A stretch of DNA of 64,000 nucleotides, taken from contig JAUNNH010000006.1 of NCBI GenBank assembly GCA_030531505.1, positions 38,733 through 102,732 of the forward strand. Reading direction: 5' to 3'. This document shows positions 29,105-36,730 of this stretch, one piece after another (the stretch's first letter is position 1; every line of letters starts with the position of its first letter). Both the position numbers and the translations under genes were made by a program. The stretch is from Eubacteriales bacterium. GTDB taxonomy: Bacteria > Bacillota > Clostridia > Oscillospirales > Oscillospiraceae. The notes beneath the pieces are model-generated. The model searched no databases, had not been told where the DNA came from, and saw only the letters and a list, made by a program, of their open reading frames with translations.

Positions 29105-31895
29105 TATCAAAAATACGGGACGTCCGTCGCTCCGTCCCTCCACCAGAAGACTGATCCAGCTCTACAGCGCGCTGCTGCACAACGCGCACCTGAAGGGCTT
29201 TATCGACGGTGAGATCTACCAGGGCAAGGCCAAGTACGCCTGTGTTCCCGGCTTCAACTGTTATTCCTGCCCCGGCGCCGTGGGCGCCTGCCCCCTGGGC
29301 TCCATCCAGAACGCGCTGGCCTCCACAGGCCACCGGGCGGGCTGGTACGTGATGGGCATCATCATGCTTTTCGGCGTCGTCCTGGGCCGCACCATCTGCG
29401 GCTGGCTCTGCCCGCTGGGGCTGATCCAGGAGCTGCTGCACAAGATCCCCACATACAAGCTCAAGAAGAGCAGGATCACCCGGGCCCTATCCTGGCTGAA
29501 ATACGTGCTCCTGGCGGTTTTCGTCGTGGCGATCCCGCTCTGGTACGGGCTGAGGCACGACATTCCCGTTCCGGGCTTCTGCAAGTACATCTGTCCGGCC
29601 GGCACCTTCGAGGGCGCCATCGGCCTGCTCTCCAACCCCAACAACACGGGCCTTTTCGGTATGCTGGGCATCCTCTTCACCCGCAAGTTCACCATCATGC
29701 TGATCATCGGCCTGGCCTGCGTTTTCTGCTATCGCAGCTTCTGCCGCTTCATCTGCCCCCTGGGCGCCATTTACGGTCTCTTCAACCGCTTCTGCCTGGT
29801 GGGCGTGCGGGTGGACGAGGACCGCTGCAACCACTGCGGCGCCTGCGTGCGCAACTGCGGCATGGACGTGCGGCATGTGGGCGACCATGAGTGCATCCAC
29901 TGCGCCCGCTGCATGGACAGCTGCGCCCAGAAGGCCATCTCCCTCAAAGCCGGAAAAGCGGTGCTCAAGGCCCCGGCGGCCACGCTGAACGAGGGCGAGC
30001 AGACCAAACGCAAGAAGAACGGCCGGATCGCCTGGGGTGTCGCCCTGGCGGTGCTGTGCTTTGCGCTGGCCTGGTTCAACTTCCTGGATCCGGCGGTCCG
30101 CGCCGAAAAGGGTGCCGGGATGGCGCCTCCCCAGGCCGCTGTAACGGCGGAAGAGGTGCCCGTGGGCTTCGAGGTCGGCCAACGGCTGCAGGACTTCACC
30201 CTGGAGTGCCTGGACGGCTCGGAGTTCCGCCTGGCGGACACCCGGGGCAAGCCCGTCTTCCTGAACCTCTGGGCCACCTACTGCACGCCCTGCGTGCAGG
30301 AGCTGCCGCATTTCAACGCGCTGTACAAGGAGCACGAGGGCGACATCGCGATGCTGGCGGTGCACTCCTCCATCGTGACGGACGACCCGGCGGACTTCCT
30401 GACCGACAAGGGCTGGGAGATTCCCTTCGCCCTAGATACGGACAACGATACGCTGTGGGCGATCGTCAACGGCTCGTCCACGCTGCCCCAGACCATCGTA
30501 CTGGATCGAAACGGCGTGGTGATCTACAACCAGAAGGGCTCCGTGACGCCGGAGGCGCTGGCCGCGCTCTATGAGCAGGCCGCCGGTGCGGGCGCGGCCC
30601 CCGCCGAGCAGAGCGCTGCCGCGGAGGAAGCGGAAAGCGTCTACTCCGTCATCGTCAACGACGAGGCGGGCAAGCCCGTCCCCGGCGTGACGGTACAGTT
30701 TTGCTCGGACACGGAGTGCTTGACCGGTGTCACCGGAGCGAACGGCACGGCGTGCTTTGAGCGGGAGGCGGGGGCCTATACGGTCCATCTCCTCAAGGTC
30801 CCGGCGGGCTATGCGGCTGACGATACGGAATACAACGCGCCGGCGCAGCCGGGCACCGTGACCCTGGTGCTCGGAGCAGAAGAGAGTCCGGCGGCGGACG
30901 AGGATTCCGCGGTGATCGACGTGCCGAAGCTGGGCCTGCACTATGAGCGGCCGGAAAAGTACGAGAATCTCAAGGGCACGCTCATGCCCGGCGGCGGCTT
31001 CCCGGGCCCGGGGCTCCTGCGCCTGGAGTGGGAGTATTACGCTGTCGCCCCGGATCGGATAGAGGACTACGACGCCTACGGCGAAGCTTACCTGGACGCG
31101 CTTGAGCAGGACGAAGATCCTCCCGAGGCGCCCGACCCCTCCTGGATGAGCGGACGGGAGCAGGCATGCCTCTTTGCCATCTTCGGTATCAACGGCGGGC
31201 GCGGAGAGGACGAGCTGCGCGCGCTGCTGCGGGAGTATAACGCCCCCTTCGACGATAACTTGACCACTCTGGAGAAGATCTGCACCGACGGCGACACCAG
31301 CTTTTATCTGGGGCAGTACAGCCGCGTTGCGGAACGGATGGACGAATACCGGGAGGTCATGGGCGATTTCTTCCCGGAGTTTGAGGATCTTTACAAGGAC
31401 AAGGAAACCTTCCTGTCCGCCTTTACGCTCAGAAGGCCGATGTGGCCGGCCGGCCTGGAGATCGGAGACACTCTCAGCTTTGAGACGACCGATCTGGACG
31501 GAAACCCGGTCAGCAGCGCAGAGCTCTTCGCTGAGAGCAAGGTCACCATGATCAACCTCTGGGGCACCTGGTGCGGGCCCTGCAGGAACGAGCTGCCGGA
31601 GCTGGGACGGATGGCCGGGGAATTTGAAGCCCAGGGCGTCCAGGTCATCGGCATCTGCAATGACGCCTTTGAGGCGGAGAATGCGGAACTGGCCAAGAGC
31701 CTGCTGCAGGACGCGGGAGCTGAATACCTGTGCCTGGTGGGTTCAGAGGACTTGGACGACTATTTCTCGGTCACCGCTTTCCCGACCACCTTCTTTGTGG
31801 ACAGCGAGGGCAGACTGCTGCTGGAGCCCGTGGTGGGCGCGAATGTGGACTACTATCCCCAGGCCATGGCCGAAGCCCTGGCCGCAGTCGAATAA
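29088..31895 (+). CDS. Fusion: NapH-like 4Fe-4S membrane protein + two TlpA-type thioredoxin domains
   Basis: A 935-residue predicted membrane-to-exterior thiol-redox protein. Residues 50-240 are a NapH/CcdA-like membrane part with cysteine pairs (CYSCPG, CGWLCPLG, CKYICPAG, CRFICPLG). Two 4Fe-4S motifs follow (CNHCGACVRNC at 247-257; CIHCARCMDSC at 269-279). After a helix (about 315-333) comes thioredoxin domain 1 (WATYCTPC, Cys399/Cys402). Residues 518-597 form a Cna-B-like beta domain (VPGVTVQFCSDTECL), then a linker domain with thioredoxin domain 2 (WGTWCGPC, Cys829/Cys832) at the end. Such units are usually separate genes. The start is uncertain: GTG 29088 overlaps the previous gene, but TTG 29097 sits better behind GGAG. 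Confidence 0.85.
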   Translation: MLALDNIKNTGRPSLRPSTRRLIQLYSALLHNAHLKGFIDGEIYQGKAKYACVPGFNCYSCPGAVGACPLGSIQNALASTGHRAGWYVMGIIMLFGVVLGRTICGWLCPLGLIQELLHKIPTYKLKKSRITRALSWLKYVLLAVFVVAIPLWYGLRHDIPVPGFCKYICPAGTFEGAIGLLSNPNNTGLFGMLGILFTRKFTIMLIIGLACVFCYRSFCRFICPLGAIYGLFNRFCLVGVRVDEDRCNHCGACVRNCGMDVRHVGDHECIHCARCMDSCAQKAISLKAGKAVLKAPAATLNEGEQTKRKKNGRIAWGVALAVLCFALAWFNFLDPAVRAEKGAGMAPPQAAVTAEEVPVGFEVGQRLQDFTLECLDGSEFRLADTRGKPVFLNLWATYCTPCVQELPHFNALYKEHEGDIAMLAVHSSIVTDDPADFLTDKGWEIPFALDTDNDTLWAIVNGSSTLPQTIVLDRNGVVIYNQKGSVTPEALAALYEQAAGAGAAPAEQSAAAEEAESVYSVIVNDEAGKPVPGVTVQFCSDTECLTGVTGANGTACFEREAGAYTVHLLKVPAGYAADDTEYNAPAQPGTVTLVLGAEESPAADEDSAVIDVPKLGLHYERPEKYENLKGTLMPGGGFPGPGLLRLEWEYYAVAPDRIEDYDAYGEAYLDALEQDEDPPEAPDPSWMSGREQACLFAIFGINGGRGEDELRALLREYNAPFDDNLTTLEKICTDGDTSFYLGQYSRVAERMDEYREVMGDFFPEFEDLYKDKETFLSAFTLRRPMWPAGLEIGDTLSFETTDLDGNPVSSAELFAESKVTMINLWGTWCGPCRNELPELGRMAGEFEAQGVQVIGICNDAFEAENAELAKSLLQDAGAEYLCLVGSEDLDDYFSVTAFPTTFFVDSEGRLLLEPVVGANVDYYPQAMAEALAAVE

Positions 31896-31905
31896 CGACC
31901 TTTAT

Positions 31906-31924
31906 CCGGCCTCTTGAAGGCCGG
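31906..31924 (+). terminator. Short stem-loop after the fusion gene
   Basis: CCGGCCT (31906-31912) pairs with AGGCCGG (31918-31924). The following T content is low, so it may only reduce read-through into the small lipoprotein gene. Confidence 0.4.
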
Positions 31925-31962
31925 CGGGTATTTCAAACATTTATGACAGATCGGAGGAAAAA

Positions 31963-32286
31963 ATGAAAAACATGAAAAAAGCGATCGCACTGTGCCTGGT
32001 GCTGATTCTGGCCCTGAGCGTCCTTGCCGGCTGCGGCAAGCCGGCGAAGTATGAAGTGCTGGTGAAGGACGAGGCCGGAAAGCCCGTGGCCGGGGTCACG
32101 ATCCAGTTCTGCTCGGATACCGAGTGCCTCATGGGCACGACGGACGGAAACGGTTCCGCTGTTTTTGATCAGAAGGCGGGCAGCTATACCATCCATGTGC
32201 TCAAGGTCCCGGAAGGCTATGCTCCTGACAGCACGGAATATGCCGCTCCGGCCCAGCCCGGCCAGGTGACCATCGTCCTCAAGTGA
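31963..32286 (+). CDS. Small Cna-B-like lipoprotein of the thiol-redox cluster
   Basis: A 107-residue lipoprotein (lipobox LSVLAGC) whose whole mature part, YEVLVKDEAGKPVAGVTIQF to QVTIVLK, is homologous to residues 518-597 of the 935-residue fusion protein, including the conserved cysteines in FCSDTECL. The domain looks like a single beta-sandwich of the Cna-B/carboxypeptidase-regulatory type. The paired cysteines could be a substrate for the thioredoxin domains; this is inference. GGAGG precedes the ATG at 31963. Confidence 0.75.
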   Translation: MKNMKKAIALCLVLILALSVLAGCGKPAKYEVLVKDEAGKPVAGVTIQFCSDTECLMGTTDGNGSAVFDQKAGSYTIHVLKVPEGYAPDSTEYAAPAQPGQVTIVLK

Positions 32287-32326
32287 AACGGCCTTTGGGC
32301 TGTGTGACAGAGCTGTAACAGTTCCT

Positions 32327-32734
32327 GTGCTATCGTATAATCACAAAAAACCGAAACGAAAGGAACAACCTACCATCAAGGAGGCAATCCTTGATATGCG
32401 CGCAAACAAGGTTACGATCACAAAAACATCTTTGGCAGAAGAACTTGGTTTGTCCAGGCAGGCCATGAACGCAGACTACATTAAAGAATTCCTTCAGAGT
32501 TTCGTGGAGTTTAACCCAAATCTCGAAAATGTTGCACCTTCTCATGAGATTGAGTATTTAAAGAACGAAGCGGCAGCCTTGCGTGCCAAGATCAAAGACC
32601 TAACCACCAAAAACAAGCAGCTGAAAAATGATCTTGCACTTACAAAGCAGCAGCTCAATGACATCGAAAAGCAGTATGAGTATCTCCTTGGACAATATCA
32701 AGTGGAAGTCGGAGATAAGATTATTCACTTCTAA
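32327..32734 (+). CDS. DUF6262-like coiled-coil protein, probably truncated
   Basis: A helical DNA-binding-like segment (VTITKTSLAEELGLSRQAMN) is followed by a long coiled coil (about residues 75-120). This order resembles the small TnpC/DUF6262 proteins encoded with tyrosine recombinases of Tn554-like elements. The likely start is ATG 32396 behind AGGAGG, but the conserved-looking part begins before it, and no recombinase gene is next to it. It is best read as a remnant of a mobile element at the edge of the 43-bp direct-repeat segment. Confidence 0.5.
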   Translation: MLSYNHKKPKRKEQPTIKEAILDMRANKVTITKTSLAEELGLSRQAMNADYIKEFLQSFVEFNPNLENVAPSHEIEYLKNEAAALRAKIKDLTTKNKQLKNDLALTKQQLNDIEKQYEYLLGQYQVEVGDKIIHF

Positions 32735-32747
32735 ATTCCGTCCAGAA

Positions 32748-32786
32748 AATATAAGAGCGTGCCCCAAAAAGGCACGCTCTTATATT
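32748..32786 (+). terminator. Strong terminator
   Basis: AATATAAGAGCGTGCC (32748-32763) pairs perfectly with its reverse complement at 32771-32786 around CCAAAAA. Confidence 0.85.
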
Positions 32787-32790
32787 ATAC

Positions 32791-32904
32791 TGTCAACTAT
32801 TCAAGTGTTTTTCGATGTAAAGTATAGTTGTAAATCACAAAAGTCTCAGAAACTCGGGCTTTTTGACCATGCTTTACACTATACTTTACACTCAAATGTT
32901 GACA
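32791..32904. repeat. Imperfect inverted repeat, transposon-end-like
   Basis: TGTCAAC at 32791-32797 mirrors GTTGACA at 32898-32904, and GTAAAGTATAG (32817-32827) mirrors CTATACTTTAC (32879-32889). Between them the arms are partly complementary (TTCAAGTGT / ACACTCAAA). It lies next to the 43-bp direct repeat and may be the end structure of a lost element. Confidence 0.5.
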
Positions 32905-32909
32905 TTCAA

Positions 32910-32952
32910 CTGGCAAAGGAACAGTACTTTGATACAATGAATCATTTTCTGT
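32910..32952 (+). repeat. 43-bp direct repeat, right copy
   Basis: A perfect copy of 27615-27657; the similarity continues weakly for about 12 more bases. Confidence 0.8.
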
Positions 32953-33069
32953 TCGGGTGAAGCATCCCGGCGGACACAGAGAATGCGTATCCCGTTATGG
33001 AACAGGATTCATGCGGCTCATCACGCAGGATAAAAGCAAGTTCGTTTCCAAACAGTCCCCGATTCCGAA

Positions 33070-33197
33070 TATAAAATGGCCCTCCGATGGACCAAATCGG
33101 AGGGCGACATGTGGAGAGAGATTTTGGCTGTCTTGTGCCGAGAGGTGAACAGCACAGCGGATTGAGGGAAATCCATAACAGCCTGAAGCATCTGATC
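33070..33197 (-). ncRNA. Predicted short transcript from a C/G-tract promoter
   Basis: A promoter (TTCCGT 33233-33228, 17 bases, TATGCT 33210-33205) points to a start near 33197. The transcript begins GATCAGATGCT. About 95 bases downstream a stem (GCCCTCCGAT paired with ATCGGAGGGC, 33079-33105) is followed by CATTTTAT, which would end the RNA near 33070. No convincing ORF with a ribosome site is seen in it. The same 11 starting bases occur behind the promoter at 46316-46345. It may be a regulatory RNA or a leader left after gene loss. Confidence 0.45.
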
Positions 33198-33204
33198 TGT
33201 GCAA

Positions 33205-33246
33205 AGCATAGCAGTTTTTCGCCTTTTACGGAAGCCCCCCGGGGGG
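33205..33246 (-). promoter_or_regulatory. C/G-tract operator with orphan promoter
   Basis: CCCCCCGGGGGG at 33235-33246 is followed on the minus strand by one C and then the -35 TTCCGT, a 17-base spacer and -10 TATGCT. This is the same layout as at the fec-type and nik-type operons. Related tracts CCCCCTCGGGGG (33282-33293) and CCCCCGCCGGGGG (33405-33417) lie nearby. Confidence 0.6.
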
Positions 33247-33441
33247 ATGAAATTTACCTGTTTTTGTGCGCGCTTCCCTATCCCCCTCGGGGGTTTTTTC
33301 TTCAAAGTGCCGCTGATCGGAGCGCAGCCCGCTCATTTGCTGCCCGTTTCTTATGCGTTTTTCACAGTTTTTTCTTTAAATATTCGTCAGTATACACAAG
33401 AAAACCCCCGCCGGGGGATGCCTTGCAAGACCGGCACAAAG

Positions 33442-33481
33442 AATAAAGCGGTCAGCGACTGATGCCGCTCACCGCTTTATT
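33442..33481 (-). terminator. Terminator of the FecBCD/methyltransferase operon
   Basis: AATAAAGCGGT (33442-33452) pairs with ACCGCTTTATT (33471-33481), overlapping the stop codon of the last methyltransferase gene. Confidence 0.7.
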
Positions 33482-34256
33482 CCCACGTTTTCCAATAGAT
33501 CCAGGCCACTTTTGTATTGACGTTGTCGATCACGCTGCCGTTCTCCGCCGCATGAGCCCTCGCAAGGCGCAGCGTTTCCCGTGCCAGTTCCTCTCGGTTT
33601 TCATCCTCGGCAAAGTAGTTGCGCCGCATATAATCCGCCATCTGCTCCGGCGTCCGTTCGTCGGACCAGTTGTAGTCCACATAGTTCATCTGCGGCACAT
33701 AACCCACCTCGCTGACCGCCTGAATCATGGAGGCGCAGTCGGCACGCAGATCGACAAACAGGCGGCGCGGCCGCAGGCCCATCTGCTGCATCAGCCGATC
33801 CCGAAAGGGCTGCTGCCAGTCATAGAATCTTGCCAGGAAACACCAGCCGTGCGTCATGGCGCTCATCTTCCGCACCGTCTCAGCATCGTGGACTGCGGGC
33901 GACATGGTGGAGATCGACAAATCAAAGCCGCCTGCGAAGACCGGTTCGTTGCCCGTAACCTCATTGAAATCACAGCAGTACACGGCCCACGGTGTTCGGC
34001 ACTTCCCCATATTCTCCCGGGCGTGACGGAGCATCTCGTCGGAGATATCCGTCAGCGTCACGTCACAGCCCAGCTCAGCAAAGCATCTGCCGTATCTCCC
34101 GACGCCGCAGCCGATATCCAATACCCGCGCGCCGGGAAAAAGCATCCCATTCTCCGTCCAGAAGCTCAGAAGCTCCCGATTATAGTCGCTCAGGCCCAGA
34201 CGAAACACCGCCTGATAATCCACTGCCGCCTGATCCCATCGTTCTTTTTCTGTCAT
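33477..34256 (-). CDS. Class I SAM-dependent methyltransferase
   Basis: A 259-residue methyltransferase. Motif I is ARVLDIGCGVGRYGRCFAEL, then DVTLTDISDEMLRHAREN binds the SAM ribose, and GGFDLSISTMSPAVHD is motif II-like. The substrate is unknown. The ATG at 34256 follows AAGGGGGA. It is the last gene of the FecBCD-type metal-uptake operon, 16 bases after another methyltransferase gene, so it probably modifies a metal chelator or a metal-linked metabolite; this is inference. Confidence 0.8.
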   Translation of the reverse strand: MTEKERWDQAAVDYQAVFRLGLSDYNRELLSFWTENGMLFPGARVLDIGCGVGRYGRCFAELGCDVTLTDISDEMLRHARENMGKCRTPWAVYCCDFNEVTGNEPVFAGGFDLSISTMSPAVHDAETVRKMSAMTHGWCFLARFYDWQQPFRDRLMQQMGLRPRRLFVDLRADCASMIQAVSEVGYVPQMNYVDYNWSDERTPEQMADYMRRNYFAEDENREELARETLRLARAHAAENGSVIDNVNTKVAWIYWKTWE

Positions 34257-34272
34257 TACATCTGTCCCCCTT

Positions 34273-34848
34273 TTATTTTGCCTCACCGGAGATCATGTAG
34301 AAGCTCTCGTTATCACAGACACAGTCCACATGAAACAGTTCGCTCCAGAAGACGATCTCCTCGTCCGCCGGCAAAAGGCCGCGGGCCAGTCCGGCCGGGA
34401 GGATGGCGCTGAGGGTGTTCATGCGCTCCCGGTCAAAGGGGAAGGCCACCGTCAGCCGTCCATGGGGGCGCAGCAGCTCCCTTGCCTTTTGCAGGAACAG
34501 GCGCGGCTGCAGGAAGTGCTGGTAGGAGTTGAATGCCAGCAGTACATCGTAACCCGGCTGCTCGTGGGCGAGGAAATCCTCCTGCACGATATGGATGCGG
34601 GGATCAAAGCAAAACTTTTCTCTGGCCACGTCTGTCATGCCCTTGGAGAGATCCACCCCTTCGATCTCGCAGGCGCCGGCCTCCAGCAGATCCAGGAACA
34701 TGGAGCCGCTGCCGCAGCCGATATCCAATACGCAAGCGCCGCCCCGGGGGATCGAAACGGTGGCGGCAACAATCCGGGCCGCCTTTGCCTCGGAATAGTC
34801 ATCGTCCCAGAAGGACGCGACGGAATCAAAATATGCGGCAATGTCCAT
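34273..34848 (-). CDS. Class I SAM-dependent methyltransferase
   Basis: A 191-residue methyltransferase with motif I ACVLDIGCGSGSMFLDLLEA, EGVDLSKGMTDVAREKF and LLAFNSYQHFLQPRLFLQKA. It is small for the family and has a short C-terminal half. CAAGGAG precedes the ATG. It sits 15 bases after the ABC ATPase gene in the same operon and directly before a second methyltransferase. The substrate is unknown. Confidence 0.8.
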   Translation of the reverse strand: MDIAAYFDSVASFWDDDYSEAKAARIVAATVSIPRGGACVLDIGCGSGSMFLDLLEAGACEIEGVDLSKGMTDVAREKFCFDPRIHIVQEDFLAHEQPGYDVLLAFNSYQHFLQPRLFLQKARELLRPHGRLTVAFPFDRERMNTLSAILPAGLARGLLPADEEIVFWSELFHVDCVCDNESFYMISGEAK

Positions 34849-34863
34849 GGTACACTCCTTGCT

Positions 34864-35655
34864 TCAGATTCGCATGTTGAGGGACGACATCGGGATGCAC
34901 ACACGCATTCGGTCGTCCATCAAGCTCTCCACCTGTGCCTCGATCCCGTATAGTTCACGAATCAGGGCAGCATCCATGACTTCGTTGGGGCTTCCGCGCG
35001 CGGCGATCGTTCCGTCCTTCACGGCCAGCACCTCATCGGCGTAGAGGAAGGCCTGCTCCGGGTTGTGCGTGGACTGGATCACGGTATAGCCGCTGCCGGA
35101 GAGCCGCCGCACCTGCTCCAGCACGCGTACCTGGTTGCCGTAGTCCAGGTTGGCCGTCGGCTCATCCATGAAGAGGATCCCCGCCTGCTGGGCCAGGGCA
35201 CGGGCTACCAGGACGAGCTGCCGCTCGCCGCCGGAGATATTCATAAACATACGGTCCCGCAGATGCTGGATGTTCAGCGTCTCCAGCGCCTGTGTCACAT
35301 AAGCCCGCTCCTTTTCCCCGGGCGAGGAAAAACCGGAGGTCAGCGAGGTCGTGCCCATCAGCACCACGTCGGCCACCGTGTAATTGAACACCGGGGCGGT
35401 GGACTGCGGGATATAGGCAACCTTTCGTGCCAGCTGTTTTTGCGTCAGGCTCCGGGTGTTTTCCCCGTCGATCAAAATCTCGCCGGTATAGTTTCGCAGA
35501 AGCCCCAGCATGCACTTGAAGAGCGTGGATTTTCCAACGCCGTTCGGCCCCAGCAGGCAGATAAACTTGCCGCTTTGGAGCTGAAAGTTCACATCGTGCA
35601 GGACGGGGATCCCTTTTTTATAAGAGAAGGAGAGGTTCTTCACTTCGATCCCCAT
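34864..35655 (-). CDS. FecE/BtuD-type ABC transporter ATP-binding protein
   Basis: A 263-residue ATPase of the iron-siderophore/cobalamin/metal-chelate importer class. Motifs are Walker A GPNGVGKST, YIPQST (Q-loop), signature ISGGERQLVLVARALAQQ, Walker B ILFMDEPTANLD and switch VIQSTHN. The start codon overlaps the permease stop codon (TGATG), so translation is coupled. Confidence 0.93.
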   Translation of the reverse strand: MGIEVKNLSFSYKKGIPVLHDVNFQLQSGKFICLLGPNGVGKSTLFKCMLGLLRNYTGEILIDGENTRSLTQKQLARKVAYIPQSTAPVFNYTVADVVLMGTTSLTSGFSSPGEKERAYVTQALETLNIQHLRDRMFMNISGGERQLVLVARALAQQAGILFMDEPTANLDYGNQVRVLEQVRRLSGSGYTVIQSTHNPEQAFLYADEVLAVKDGTIAARGSPNEVMDAALIRELYGIEAQVESLMDDRMRVCIPMSSLNMRI

Positions 35656-36671
35656 CAGCTCACCGCCCCTTTCCTTGCCATCAGATAGATGAAAAACGGG
35701 GCTCCGACAAAGGCGGTCAGGATACCCAGCGGCAGCTCGGTCGTATAGAGATTGCGCGCCACATCGTCCACCAGGAGCAGGAAAATGCCCCCGGTCAGGC
35801 CCGCCGTCGGGATCAGGATGCGGCAGTCGTTGCCAACCATGCGGCGGGCCAGGTGCGGGATCACCAGCCCGACCCAGCCGATCATCCCGCTGACGGAGAC
35901 ACTGGCCGCCGTCAGGAGCGTCGCGCAGATGATGACGATGACGCGCACGCGCCCGGTGTTGATGCCCATGGTTTTGGCCTCCTCGTCGTCCATGGTGAGG
36001 AGGTTGATCTTCCAGCGCAGCACAACGATCGGTACCAGGGCGATCAGCATGGGGATCCACACATACCGAAGCTTCGCCATGTTGGCCCCGGCGATGGAGC
36101 CCATCATCCAGTAAGTGATGGCTGGCAGGGTGTTGTGGGGGTCGGCGATCAGCTTGAGATAGGAGGTGGAGGCGGAGAAGAGCGAGCCAATCATGATGCC
36201 GGCCAGTACCAGATTGACGATAGGATTGCCCCGGCAAATTTTCGCGCACAGCAGCACCAGCGCCACACAGGCAATGCTGGAGAGGAAGGCCCAGGCCGTG
36301 ATCTCGGTATTGCTGCGGCCCATCAGGATGGCCAGTGCCGCCCCGAAGGCGGCCCCGGTGGAGGCGCCGAGAATATCCGGCGCGGCCATGGGATTGCGAA
36401 AGATGCACTGATAGGACGTGCCCGCAACGGAGAGCGCCATGCCCACCAGCACCGCAATGCCGATGCGCGGAACGCGCACCAGCCAGAGCATGTTGTCCTG
36501 CACCTGGGTCCAATAGGGCTCCACAGGGAGGATCTTGGAGGCCAGGATCCCGAGGCACTCCCGCACGCTGATCGAAAAGCGGCCGAGCAGCAGCGAGACC
36601 AGCATGACGCCCAGCAGCAGTATCACGAGTATGACAACTATAAGCGCGTGTTTGTTCTTGTCTTTTTTCAT
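35655..36671 (-). CDS. FecCD/BtuC-type ABC transporter permease
   Basis: A 338-residue permease with about ten membrane segments. Recognisable FecCD features are the ALSVAGTSYQCIFRNPMAAPDILGASTGAA block, NLVLAGIMIG and VSGMIGWVGLVIPHLARRMVGNDCR near the end, which forms the contact to the ATPase. The ATG at 36671 is chosen because AAGGA lies 8 bases upstream. It is the second gene of the operon. Substrate by family: ferric siderophore, cobalamin or another metal chelate. Confidence 0.92.
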   Translation of the reverse strand: MKKDKNKHALIVVILVILLLGVMLVSLLLGRFSISVRECLGILASKILPVEPYWTQVQDNMLWLVRVPRIGIAVLVGMALSVAGTSYQCIFRNPMAAPDILGASTGAAFGAALAILMGRSNTEITAWAFLSSIACVALVLLCAKICRGNPIVNLVLAGIMIGSLFSASTSYLKLIADPHNTLPAITYWMMGSIAGANMAKLRYVWIPMLIALVPIVVLRWKINLLTMDDEEAKTMGINTGRVRVIVIICATLLTAASVSVSGMIGWVGLVIPHLARRMVGNDCRILIPTAGLTGGIFLLLVDDVARNLYTTELPLGILTAFVGAPFFIYLMARKGAVS

Positions 36672-36730
36672 ATGGGACATCCTTGAAAGGGAAACGGGCG
36701 GCACTTTGGCCGCCCGTCCTTATCGTTTCT

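Noticed and set aside
32628-32960. 110-codon frame spanning the terminator and inverted repeats
   Set aside because: It runs through a strong hairpin terminator and has no ribosome site; only its last 14 codons recur in the 43-bp repeat.
33021-33305. Small minus-strand frames in the orphan-promoter region
   Set aside because: No ribosome site in the predicted transcript and the frames cross the operator or the terminator hairpin.
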